Below, piece after piece: positions 26,367 through 32,969 of a stretch of DNA of 35,527 nucleotides. This DNA is from an uncultured Eubacteriales bacterium (GTDB taxonomy: Bacteria > Bacillota > Clostridia > Oscillospirales > Oscillospiraceae), in contig CAJLCS010000013.1 of the NCBI GenBank assembly GCA_905205195.1, positions 1 through 35,527 of the forward strand, in the 5' to 3' direction. The stretch's first letter is position 1, and every line of letters starts with the position of its first letter. The notes beneath the pieces were generated by a model. That model saw only the letters and a list, made by a program, of their open reading frames with translations, did not search any database and was not told the origin of the DNA. The translations under genes and the position numbers were made by a program.

Positions 26367-27236
26367 TTACTTCTTGATGATGACCACCAGATTGCTGCTG
26401 TAGTAGCAGTCGGTGAAGTCCACTTCCTTCATCCGCTCCTCCGTGGGGCTCATACCGGCGATGATGGCGTCCACCGCGCCGGACTGCACCGCCGGAATCA
26501 GGGAATCCCACTCGTAGGCGTAGATTTCCAGCGCCATGCCGCACTCCGCCGCCAGATACTTGGCCATCTGCACGTCGTAGCCGTTGGCGTAGAGGTTATC
26601 CTTACCGGAAATAGCCACCGCACCGTTGGCGTCCGTGGTCTGGGTCCAGTTGAAGGGGGAGTAGGCGCACTCCATGGCGATTTTCAGGGTGCCGTTGGAG
26701 GTGTCGGTGTTCGCGGACTGAAGCACCACCGGCTCGGACAGCACGTTGTCGTGGTTCATGCCGATCTGGAACATCTGCTCCATCAGCGCCTGCCGGGTTT
26801 CGGCGGAAACGGTGGCCAGCACGCCGTTGGCCTTGGCCACCCAGTTGGAGCCTTTCCGGAAGGCCATGGCGATGCCGGTCTGCTCGTCGGTGGCGGTAAA
26901 GCCGGTGTCGTTGTTCTTGAAGGGCAGGTAGGTCAGCGTCTCATCCTCGCCGCAGACCGTGTAGGCCGTCGGCTCCTCGGCCACATAGCCGTCGATGGCG
27001 CCGGAGCGCAGGGCGTTAAGCAGGTCGGTAAAGTCGGGGTAGGCCTGGGCCTTGACGCCGTCGATCTGATCCAGCACCGTCAGGTGGAAGGTGCCGGACT
27101 GGGCGCCGATGGTGGCGCCGGACAGGTCCGCAATGGTTTTGGCGCCAGACAGGTCCTTCTTCTCCCGGCTGCCGCAGCCGGCCAGTGCGCTCATCAGCAG
27201 AACACAGGATACCATAAATGCAATCAGTTTTTTCAT
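26367..27236 (-). CDS. circularly permuted family-3 binding lipoprotein, lysine-regulated
   Basis: This is the ligand-binding subunit of the importer: 289 residues with a signal peptide and lipobox ALAGC (C21). The domain order is inverted relative to the usual SBP_bac_3 layout. Residues about 34-165 match lobe 2 plus the usual C-terminal helix (TIADLSGATIGAQSGT, LRSGAIDGYVAEEPTA, GIAMAFRKGS). Residues about 182-289 match the usual N-terminal lobe 1 (LKIAMECAYSPFNWTQ, GYDVQMAKYLAAECGM, AVDAIIAGMSPTEERMKEVD, YYSSNLVVIIKK), and the protein stops exactly at the hinge. The gene at 16780-17589 shows the normal order for comparison. The frame is intact, with GGAGG about 8 nt before ATG. Ligand lysine is inferred from the riboswitch. 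Confidence 0.88.
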   Translation of the reverse strand: MKKLIAFMVSCVLLMSALAGCGSREKKDLSGAKTIADLSGATIGAQSGTFHLTVLDQIDGVKAQAYPDFTDLLNALRSGAIDGYVAEEPTAYTVCGEDETLTYLPFKNNDTGFTATDEQTGIAMAFRKGSNWVAKANGVLATVSAETRQALMEQMFQIGMNHDNVLSEPVVLQSANTDTSNGTLKIAMECAYSPFNWTQTTDANGAVAISGKDNLYANGYDVQMAKYLAAECGMALEIYAYEWDSLIPAVQSGAVDAIIAGMSPTEERMKEVDFTDCYYSSNLVVIIKK

Positions 27237-27260
27237 TTTGAATTCCTCCCAAAATTTCGC

Positions 27261-27296
27261 AAAAAAGAACGGTCAAAGCCAAGCACTCCGACCGTT
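27261..27296 (-). terminator. intrinsic terminator of the lysine riboswitch
   Basis: On the minus strand AACGGTC (27290-27296) pairs with GACCGTT (about 27268-27274), followed by CTTTTTT. It lies between aptamer and start codon, so ligand-induced termination is expected. Confidence 0.75.
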
Positions 27297-27350
27297 TTGT
27301 TCCCGCAAAGGAATTGCAAAAGAAATCGAATGAAAGCACTCCGCATTGGT

Positions 27351-27498
27351 ATTGCGACAGTCGGCAGGATCTTCTCCTGACGCCCAACAAGTTCCCGCTC
27401 AAACGGCACCCGTTTCGGCGAATGCACCTTTCCCGGCGGCTCCATGGGTTTTTGAGAACCGGAGCCGGGGTACTGATTACCTTCGCGCCTCTAACAAT
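27351..27498 (-). ncRNA. lysine riboswitch (L box)
   Basis: The minus strand carries L-box landmarks in order: AGAGGCGCG (27484-27492), CAGTAC, GGGAAAGG (27427-27434), TCGCCGAAAC (27412-27421), TTGGGC and GACTGTCGCAATACC. P1 can form from ATTGT (27494-27498) with GCAAT (27351-27355). The aptamer senses free lysine; in this family lysine binding normally turns off downstream biosynthesis or uptake genes. The terminator at 27261-27296 supplies the expression platform. A 10-nt direct repeat CGGAGTGCTT (minus strand; 27334-27343 and 27281-27290) lies between them. Confidence 0.9.
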
Positions 27499-27534
27499 TC
27501 GTGATTTGACTGTTCAGTTTTCAACGTATTACCT

Positions 27535-27563
27535 ATTATAAACCGGTCGCCGCGAAAATGCAA
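27535..27563 (-). promoter_or_regulatory. promoter of the lysine ABC operon
   Basis: On the minus strand TTGCAT (27558-27563), 17 bp and a perfect TATAAT (27535-27540). It starts transcription about 30 nt before the riboswitch. With the riboswitch and two terminators it accounts for the gene-free stretch 27237-27665. Confidence 0.75.
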
Positions 27564-27626
27564 GGGCTTTTCGTTTTTTCGGCGTTGGAACGGATTTTTC
27601 CGTCCCGACCGGCGGTTTTTTGGTAC

Positions 27627-27660
27627 TTTTGTCCCCTCCGGCGTGCCGGAGGGGACAAAA
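27627..27660 (-). terminator. terminator of psuK-psuG
   Basis: TTTTGTCCCCTCCGGC (27627-27642) pairs with GCCGGAGGGGACAAAA (27645-27660), directly behind the psuG stop; a U-run follows on the minus strand. Confidence 0.9.
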
Positions 27661-27665
27661 AACGC

Positions 27666-28586
27666 TTACAGTGCGCAGTAGGCCTTGGCCGTCAGGGCTG
27701 CCACCTTAGCGTTGTTGTAAACCAGATGGATGTTGGAGTCCAGGCTGTCGCCGCCGGTCAGCTCCTTGACCTTGGCCAGCAGGAACGGCGTGGTAGCCTT
27801 GCCGTGGATGCCCTTTTCCCGGCTCTCGGCGATGGCCTCGTCGATGGCCTTGTTGATGACCGCCGGATCCATGGAGTATTCCTCAGGAATGGGGTTGGTC
27901 ACCAGCATACCGCCGCCCAGGCCCAGATCGTTCTGGACCTTGAAGGCCTTGGCCAGCTCCTCCGGGGTGTCGATCCGGTAGTCCACGCCGAAGCCCGAGG
28001 TCCGGGTGTAGAAGGCGGGCAGCTCGTTGGTGCCGTAGCCGATGACGGGCACGCCGTGGGTTTCCAGATACTCCAGCGTCAGGCCCAGATCCAGAATGCT
28101 CTTGGCACCGGCGCAGACCACCATCACGGGGGTGTGGGCCAGCTCTTCCAGGTCGGCGGAGATGTCCATGGTGGTCTCCGCGCCCCGATGGACGCCGCCG
28201 ATGCCGCCGGTGGCGAACACGTTGATGCCCGCCATATGGGCAATGATCATGGTGGTGGTCACCGTGGTGGCGCCGTCCTCCCCCCGGGCGCACAGCACCG
28301 CAAGATCCCGGCGGGACGCTTTGGTGATGGCCTGTCCTTTCTTACCGAAGTACTCGATTTCCTCCGGAGTCAGACCGGCCTTCAGCCGGCCGCCGATGAC
28401 GGCAATGGTGGCAGGCACCGCGCCGTTTTCACGGATAATGCGCTCCACGTTCAGCGCCGTCTCCACATTCTGGGGATAGGGCATTCCGTGGGAAATGATG
28501 GTGGACTCCAGCGCCACCACGGGCTTTCCGGCGGCAACCGCTTCGGCAACCTCCGGCTTGACGTCCAGATAAGCATTCAGATTCAT
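27666..28586 (-). CDS. psuG: pseudouridine-5'-phosphate glycosidase
   Basis: It splits pseudouridine 5'-phosphate to uracil and ribose 5-phosphate, the second step of pseudouridine breakdown. The 306-residue protein aligns with E. coli PsuG with an offset of four: E27 in ALESTIISHGMP, K89 in ITKASRRDL and K162 in VCAGAKSILD correspond to the catalytic Glu31, Lys93 and Lys166. GYGTNELPAFYTRTSG and the C-terminal GKATTPFLL are also typical. It follows the kinase gene after 27 nt with GGGAGG ahead of the ATG. Confidence 0.97.
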   Translation of the reverse strand: MNLNAYLDVKPEVAEAVAAGKPVVALESTIISHGMPYPQNVETALNVERIIRENGAVPATIAVIGGRLKAGLTPEEIEYFGKKGQAITKASRRDLAVLCARGEDGATTVTTTMIIAHMAGINVFATGGIGGVHRGAETTMDISADLEELAHTPVMVVCAGAKSILDLGLTLEYLETHGVPVIGYGTNELPAFYTRTSGFGVDYRIDTPEELAKAFKVQNDLGLGGGMLVTNPIPEEYSMDPAVINKAIDEAIAESREKGIHGKATTPFLLAKVKELTGGDSLDSNIHLVYNNAKVAALTAKAYCAL

Positions 28587-28613
28587 AACAAATAACCTCC
28601 CAAAAGAAATGAT

Positions 28614-29693
28614 TTACAGCATCATACGTCTGCGCAGTGTTTCCACCGACAGCGCGGAATTGATGGTTTCGTCGCCCTCGATGGCGATGGCCGACGCGGC
28701 CAGCCCCGCCCGGGCGGTTCCTTCCAGATCGGTACCCTCCAGATAGGCCCAGACCAGCCCCGCCATAAAGGCGTCCCCGGCACCGGTGGCATTGTGCATC
28801 ACCGCCGGAAGACTGGGCAGGTGCACGGACCGCCGCCGGTCCGCGGCGTAAACGCCCCTGGCGCCCAGCGAAATGAACACCCGGTGCATTCCCGTGGAAA
28901 GCAGCTTTCTGGCCGCCTGCTCCAGCGACGCCTCGTCGGTGATAGTGATGCCGCTGAGCAGCTCCGCCTCCAGCAGGTTGGGCTTGAGGGTGTGGATGCT
29001 CCTCAGCAGTGTACGGAGCTTTTCCGCCTTGGCGGTGGAAACCGGGTCCACAAACAGCGGCGCGGTGCAGTTCTCCGCCAAATAATCCAGCGCCTCCTGG
29101 GACAGATTGGTGTCCGCCACCACCACCTGGGCGTTGTTAAGCAGCGTCAGGTTGGCGGCCAGGTAGGCCGGGGTGATTTCTTCGCAGATGTCCATGTCCG
29201 ACACGGCCAGCTGCATATCGCCGTCCGGCCCGGTCAGATACAGATAGGTGGAGGACCGGCCCCCGGGGACCTGCAGGGCGTGGCTGATGTCGATTCCCAG
29301 CTCGCCGCAGGAGGCGGCAATCTGCTGGGCGTACATATCGTCGCCGAAGGCCGTCAGGAACCGGACGTCCAGCCCCAGCAGGCTCATATTGTGGCAGATG
29401 TTCCGCCCCACGCCGCCCAGGCTCATCTGCACATGGCCCGGATTGGAATCCCGGTCCACCAGCGGCCCGAAGGACCGGCCGCAGATGTCGATGTTGATGC
29501 CGCCGACCGCCGCCACATAGGTGCCGGAGCGCAGCACATAGCCTTTTCCGGCGATATAGCCCTTTTTCATCAGATTGGAAATGTGAACCGCCACAGAGGA
29601 ACGGGTAATCCCCGCCCTGTCCGCCAGCTCCTGCTGGGAGATCATGGGGTTCTCCTCGATCCATTGGAGGATCTGACGCTCACGTTGTGTCAT
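28614..29693 (-). CDS. psuK: PfkB-family pseudouridine kinase with N-terminal HTH
   Basis: It is predicted to phosphorylate pseudouridine to its 5'-phosphate, the substrate of PsuG next to it. The 359-residue protein has a winged helix-turn-helix at 1-55 (REILQWIEENPMISQQELAD-like, ITRSSVAVHISNLMKKGYI) and a ribokinase-fold domain from about 60, with GGVGRNICHNMSLLG (PfkB signature 1) and NATGAGDAF (signature 2, catalytic D307). The HTH suggests that the kinase also regulates its own operon, as in YeiI-type proteins. AGGAG lies 7 nt before the ATG. Pseudouridine as substrate rests on the partnership with psuG. Confidence 0.88.
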   Translation of the reverse strand: MTQRERQILQWIEENPMISQQELADRAGITRSSVAVHISNLMKKGYIAGKGYVLRSGTYVAAVGGINIDICGRSFGPLVDRDSNPGHVQMSLGGVGRNICHNMSLLGLDVRFLTAFGDDMYAQQIAASCGELGIDISHALQVPGGRSSTYLYLTGPDGDMQLAVSDMDICEEITPAYLAANLTLLNNAQVVVADTNLSQEALDYLAENCTAPLFVDPVSTAKAEKLRTLLRSIHTLKPNLLEAELLSGITITDEASLEQAARKLLSTGMHRVFISLGARGVYAADRRRSVHLPSLPAVMHNATGAGDAFMAGLVWAYLEGTDLEGTARAGLAASAIAIEGDETINSALSVETLRRRMML

Positions 29694-29735
29694 GGTTAAC
29701 TCCTAAGCATTCCTTTAGATTCTTTACATATGCTT

Positions 29736-29764
29736 AATATACACCGGTTCTCCCCGTTTGTCAA
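29736..29764 (-). promoter_or_regulatory. promoter for psuK-psuG
   Basis: On the minus strand TTGACA (29759-29764), 17 bp and TATATT (29736-29741). Confidence 0.75.
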
Positions 29765-29770
29765 GGCGTA

Positions 29771-29796
29771 AAAACGCGCCGGTCAGAAACCGGCGC
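29771..29796 (-). terminator. terminator of the GH43 operon
   Basis: GCGCCGGT (29776-29783), loop CAGAA, ACCGGCGC (29789-29796); on the minus strand GTTTTT follows. Confidence 0.8.
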
Positions 29797-29803
29797 ATTT
29801 TGT

Positions 29804-30712
29804 TCAGATTCCGTTCCACTCCGGCTCCCACCGGACGGTCATGATGCCCTCCCCGTCAAAGGTCACGGGCAGGATGCTGTAGCCGGACTTCTGCAGATTC
29901 TCCGGAATCCAGTGGTCCAGCATCAGATACCAGTTTCCCTCCGCCTGAAACAGGAAGGTGCTCTGGCCGTAAAAGGTCTTCCGGGCCGCCGGTCCCTCGC
30001 AGGGGTTGTCGAAGAGCTTCCACTTCCCCAGCAGCTGCGGGCAGGCCGCATACAGCGCCGCGTTGGCGTTCCAGCCGGTGCAGCCGGAGGTAACCATGTA
30101 GTACATCCCGTTGTGCAGGCACAGCGCCGGGGCCTCCCGCTCCTGATCCTGGAGCACCGAAACGTAGAAGCCGTCCACGTCGGTGTCGTCCTCGGTGAGC
30201 CGGGCGATGTTCATAGTCTTGTTCCAATCCTTGGAGTGCACCAGATAGGCCCGGCCGTCCACATCCCGGAACAGCGTCATGTCCCGGCAGTCCTGCCGGT
30301 TGGGCTGGCGGGCGTGAAGCAGTCGGAAGGGTCCCTCCGGCCGGTCCGCCACCGCCGTGCCGGCGCCGGCAAAGCAGTAGGACGCATCGTCCAGATGGAG
30401 CCACATAACGAACTTTCCCGTCTTTTCGTTATAAAGCACCTTAGGCCGCTCCGCCACCTTGGACGGATGCAGCGGGCTTGACGGGTCCTCCGGCTCGGCC
30501 TTCAGGGCCAGTCCCCGGTACTCCCAGTCCCGCAGATTCCGGGAGGCGTAGCAGGCTACGCCGATGACGTCCACCCGGTTCTTCCCCGGACAGTTGGGCG
30601 CGCCCTTGTGCTCGCCGTACCAGTAATAGGTATCGCCGTATTGCAGAATGCAGCCGCCGTGGGCCTGAATGTCCCGGCCCTGGGTGTCCTGCCAGATCGT
30701 TCCGTTTTTCAT
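29804..30712 (-). CDS. GH43-like five-bladed beta-propeller glycosidase
   Basis: The 302-residue protein opens with DTQGRDIQAHGGCILQYGDTYYWYGEHK, split over residues about 9-36, the pattern of GH43 enzymes related to exo-beta-1,3-galactanases. Blade-like repeats follow: ERPKVLYNEKTGKFVMWLH, CRDMTLFRDVDGRAYLVHS (candidate middle Asp) and REAPALCLHNGMYYMVTSG, whose Glu is the likely general acid. There is no signal peptide, so it should act on oligosaccharides inside the cell. The start overlaps the phosphatase stop by 4 nt. The substrate (beta-galactan, arabinan or other) is not decided by sequence alone. Confidence 0.8.
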   Translation of the reverse strand: MKNGTIWQDTQGRDIQAHGGCILQYGDTYYWYGEHKGAPNCPGKNRVDVIGVACYASRNLRDWEYRGLALKAEPEDPSSPLHPSKVAERPKVLYNEKTGKFVMWLHLDDASYCFAGAGTAVADRPEGPFRLLHARQPNRQDCRDMTLFRDVDGRAYLVHSKDWNKTMNIARLTEDDTDVDGFYVSVLQDQEREAPALCLHNGMYYMVTSGCTGWNANAALYAACPQLLGKWKLFDNPCEGPAARKTFYGQSTFLFQAEGNWYLMLDHWIPENLQKSGYSILPVTFDGEGIMTVRWEPEWNGI

Positions 30713-31344
30713 ACCTGATCCTCCGGGCGCAAGCCCACCAAAAAGTCATCCTGTCCCATCCGCACCACGGTCCAGATGCCGTCGTCGTAGGTCAGCGTCG
30801 TCAGCGATGCGTTGGGTGCCCAGGGAATTTCCTCCATCCGGGACAGGGGCAGCCCCAGAATCCGGCACAGGCTGGACCGGATAGCTGCACCGTGGGTGGT
30901 GACCAGCACGGTTTTCCCCTCATTCTGCCGGGCAATGTCCCGCAGCGCCGCCTCCACCCGGATGCCCGCTTCCTCCAAGGACTCTCCCCCGGGGCAGCGG
31001 AAATGTCCAATGTCCGTCAGCCACTGCGCCATCAGTTCCGGGTCGTCCTGCTGCCGCCGCTCCTGGGAAACCCCTTCCCAGCGGCCGCCAAACAGTTCCC
31101 GCAGCCGTCTCTCCGCGTGAACCTCCAGCCCCAGTGCTCTGGCCGCATGGCCCGCCGTCTGGCGGGTCCTGGTCAGGTCGCTGGCATAGATGGCATCCAC
31201 CGGCCAATGGGCCGCCAGATATTCCGCCGTCCGCTGGGCCTGAAGATGGCCCAGGGGCGTCAGCGGGAAGTCCGCATGGCCCGCAAACTGGCCGGACACG
31301 TTGGCCGTGGTTTGGGCATGGCGCTCTACCAGCAGCGTTGTCAT
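30709..31344 (-). CDS. histidine phosphatase family protein (phosphoglycerate-mutase-like)
   Basis: The 211-residue protein belongs to the histidine phosphatase superfamily: VERHAQTTAN near the N-terminus holds the nucleophile-type His (RHA rather than the usual RHG), YASDLTRTRQTA the second Arg, FGGRWEG the acid region and VTTHGAAIR the second His. Members dephosphorylate small metabolites; this one cannot be assigned a substrate. The ATG at 31344 is placed 1 nt after the VOC stop, with AAGGAG inside the VOC end. A longer in-frame start lies wholly inside the VOC gene and is rejected. Confidence 0.85.
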   Translation of the reverse strand: MTTLLVERHAQTTANVSGQFAGHADFPLTPLGHLQAQRTAEYLAAHWPVDAIYASDLTRTRQTAGHAARALGLEVHAERRLRELFGGRWEGVSQERRQQDDPELMAQWLTDIGHFRCPGGESLEEAGIRVEAALRDIARQNEGKTVLVTTHGAAIRSSLCRILGLPLSRMEEIPWAPNASLTTLTYDDGIWTVVRMGQDDFLVGLRPEDQV

Positions 31345-31345
31345 C

Positions 31346-31744
31346 TCAGCGCTCCTTGAAAAATTCGATGGTCTCCCCCACCGGCCCGGTACAGAAGGCA
31401 ATCCGGATGGGGAACGCCGGGTCGGAGGCAATCACGCCGTCCTTCGGCTCCACGGTAATGGGATAGCCGGTCGCCCGCACGGCGGCGGCGCAGGCGTCCA
31501 CGTCGTCGGTGGCCAGGGCGAAATGCCGGATGGCCCCCTCGCCGGGATGGTCCTCGCCGTTGGCAAAAATCTCAATCAGGCTATTGCCGGTGGACAGCAT
31601 GATGCCGCTGCCCGTTCCCTCGCCCCAGCTGCGGACCGGCTCCAGGCCCAGCACCTCGGTATAAAAGGCCACGGTTTTTTGAAATTCCGCCGTACCGGCG
31701 CACTTCAGCGCCACATGATGGGTTCCCCGAATCAGCTTGCTCAT
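31346..31744 (-). CDS. VOC-family (glyoxalase/bleomycin-resistance fold) protein
   Basis: The 132-residue protein has two beta-alpha-beta-beta-beta modules: THHVALKCAGTAEFQKTVAFYTEVLGL-type N-terminal module (8-36) and IRHFALATDDVDACAAAVRATGYPI in the second (72-96), ending FCTGPVGETIEFFKER. H10, H74 and the late E129 or so could be the metal ligands of the family. Substrate unknown. It follows the small protein at 31760-32011 after 15 nt, with GAGAGGAG ahead of the ATG. Confidence 0.88.
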   Translation of the reverse strand: MSKLIRGTHHVALKCAGTAEFQKTVAFYTEVLGLEPVRSWGEGTGSGIMLSTGNSLIEIFANGEDHPGEGAIRHFALATDDVDACAAAVRATGYPITVEPKDGVIASDPAFPIRIAFCTGPVGETIEFFKER

Positions 31745-31759
31745 GATCGTTCTCCTCTC

Positions 31760-32011
31760 TCAGCCCTTGAGGCCCCGGGCCTGCCGGTCCATGTCCTCGA
31801 TGACGATGTCGTAAATTTCGCCCAGCGTGGAGCAGTACTCCAGCACCAGCCAGGGCTTGTTGGTGTGATAGTGGATTTTAATCAGGTTCTCGTCGCCCAC
31901 GGCCAACAGGCAGTCGCCCTTGAAATTCTCCTGAAAATAGTCGTTGATGGCGTCCTCGTCCAGATCGGTGCCCTCAATGAGCAGCTGGGTATCGTAACGG
32001 TAAGTAATCAC
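31760..32011 (-). CDS. small stand-alone FakA/YloV middle-domain-like protein
   Basis: The 83-residue protein resembles the middle domain of fatty-acid kinase FakA (YloV, DAK2-containing). TYRYDTQLLIEG corresponds to the YCTE segment there, CLLAVGDENLIKIHYHTNKP to the segment with the HxH pair (here H47 and H49), and LGEIYDIVIEDMDRQ to the following strand and helix. The Cys of the YCTE motif is Asp here. No DAK2 ATP-binding domain is present or adjacent. The start is placed at GTG 32011, 8 nt behind AGAGGAAA; the frame is open further upstream but reads into the promoter. It is the first gene of the operon to 29804. Function unknown. Confidence 0.65.
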   Translation of the reverse strand: MITYRYDTQLLIEGTDLDEDAINDYFQENFKGDCLLAVGDENLIKIHYHTNKPWLVLEYCSTLGEIYDIVIEDMDRQARGLKG

Positions 32012-32044
32012 TGAAAATTTCCTCTTTTCGCACGGGATAATTGT

Positions 32045-32073
32045 ATCATACCATAAACCATGGCCCAATGCAA
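32045..32073 (-). promoter_or_regulatory. promoter of the FakA-like/VOC/phosphatase/GH43 operon
   Basis: On the minus strand TTGCAT (32068-32073), 17 bp and TATGAT (32045-32050), giving a leader of about 27 nt. Confidence 0.6.
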
Positions 32074-32202
32074 TCCTTTTCGCCCATTTCCTATGAACAG
32101 CATTTTCCAAAACGTTTTCGCCTTTTGTCCGAAACCCGGGATCGGTATTCCGCATGGCAATTGTCGATCTTTTATTATTTTGTAAAAATTTTAATATACG
32201 TA

Positions 32203-32231
32203 TTGACTTCTTGCAAAAAACATTATATTAT
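32203..32231 (+). promoter_or_regulatory. promoter of the BlaI-like gene
   Basis: TTGACT (32203-32208), 17 bp and TATTAT (32226-32231) in an AT-rich stretch. Confidence 0.7.
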
Positions 32232-32233
32232 TG

Positions 32234-32275
32234 ATGTGAAATATCAGCAAGCACACCGTAAAAATAATTTCACAT
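32234..32275 (+). promoter_or_regulatory. inverted repeat between promoter and ribosome site of the BlaI-like gene
   Basis: ATGTGAAAT (32234-32242) and ATTTCACAT (32267-32275) are perfect 9-bp inverted arms separated by 24 nt. The right arm abuts GGAGG. It could be an autoregulatory operator or an RNA stem that masks the ribosome site. The classical BlaI TACA/TGTA dyad is not obvious. Confidence 0.5.
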
Positions 32276-32288
32276 GGAGGAATTTGCT

Positions 32289-32678
32289 ATGAAGTACCTT
32301 TCCCTGTCTGATACCGAAATGGATATCATGCAGCTGCTCTGGCAAGAGAACGTGGCGCTGAGCCGTCCGGAAATCCTGGCCCACCTGGAGGGTAAGGAGT
32401 GGAACCCCAATTCGATTCATCAGGTGCTTAACAGCATGATGAAGAAGGGCGTTCTGAAAATCGACGGCATTGCCCGCTGCGGCAAGGGCTACGGCCGGAC
32501 CTACTTCCCCACCATGACCCGGGAAGAGTACCTGGCCCGCCGTGCCGAGGAAATTCTGCCCGATATGACCCCGGGCCAGCGGCTGACGGCCATGGTCACC
32601 GCGCTGCTCAGCCAGGGCGACATCGACGCCGCGTCCGTTTCCGCCGCAGAAGCCCTGCTCAAGGAGCATCGCGCCTGA
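32289..32678 (+). CDS. BlaI/MecI/CopY-family transcriptional repressor
   Basis: The 129-residue protein is a Penicillinase-repressor-type winged helix: LSDTEMDIMQLLWQ at 5-18, recognition-helix region NPNSIHQVLNSMMKKGVL (about 44-61), the wing with YGRTYFPTMTREEY and a C-terminal dimerisation helix. Relatives repress beta-lactamase, mecA or copper-export genes and are inactivated by a partner protease BlaR1 or by metal. No BlaR1/M56 gene or transporter is adjacent, so targets must lie elsewhere or it regulates itself. The ATG at 32289 follows GGAGGA; an in-frame ATG at 32274 sits upstream of that site. Confidence 0.88.
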   Translation: MKYLSLSDTEMDIMQLLWQENVALSRPEILAHLEGKEWNPNSIHQVLNSMMKKGVLKIDGIARCGKGYGRTYFPTMTREEYLARRAEEILPDMTPGQRLTAMVTALLSQGDIDAASVSAAEALLKEHRA

Positions 32679-32697
32679 TTTTTCCCAAAAATTCTCA

Positions 32698-32732
32698 AAA
32701 GGAGCCGTTTCCATATTGGAAGCGGCTCCTTT
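32698..32732 (+). terminator. terminator of the BlaI-like gene, left bracket of repeat copy 2
   Basis: AAAGGAGCCGTTTCC (32698-32712), loop ATATT, GGAAGCGGCTCCTTT (32718-32732), with one G-U pair. Confidence 0.8.
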
Positions 32733-32770
32733 GGCTGTTGCGCTCCGCACAGCGCTGCGGCGCTAGACTT

Positions 32771-32923
32771 GCAGCCTGATCGGTATGTTCTCCGACGTAC
32801 AGAAGGTGAATTGCCCCGCAGGGGCAAGAGAAGCCGCCCTGGGGCGCGCCGCCGGAGAATATAATTTTGATCCCTTCGTCGCCTGCGGGCGACGAACTCT
32901 GCGAGGCTTTTTTGACACACTGA
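32771..32923. repeat. structured intergenic repeat, copy 2
   Basis: It matches 4511-4662 in the same orientation with about nine differences and one extra T. The internal hairpins TTGCCCC-GCA-GGGGCAA and TTCGTCGCC-TGCG-GGCGACGAA are identical; the outer stem has a G-U in place of an A-U pair. Like copy 1 it lies behind the 3' end of a plus-strand gene and between two related terminator hairpins. No ribosome site or credible gene is seen. Confidence 0.85.
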
Positions 32924-32956
32924 AGAGTCGCTTTCGAACCGGAAGTGGCTCTTTTC
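32923..32956. terminator. terminator hairpin, right bracket of repeat copy 2
   Basis: AAGAGTCGCTTTC (32923-32935) pairs with GGAAGTGGCTCTT (32941-32953) using three G-U pairs, then TT. It is related in sequence to the hairpin at 32698-32732 and lies behind the convergent GNAT gene. Confidence 0.6.
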
Positions 32957-32969
32957 ATGCTTTTAGGTG

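Noticed and set aside
26367..27236. Explaining the odd binding protein as a pseudogene or assembly error
   Set aside because: The frame is intact from lipobox to stop, both lobes are complete, and the riboswitch, permease and ATPase are all in place. A read check would still be useful.
32785..32958. Small protein encoded in the structured repeat
   Set aside because: Frames cross the repeat on both strands in both copies, but starts and ends differ, no ribosome site is present and the conserved blocks fit hairpin arms instead.
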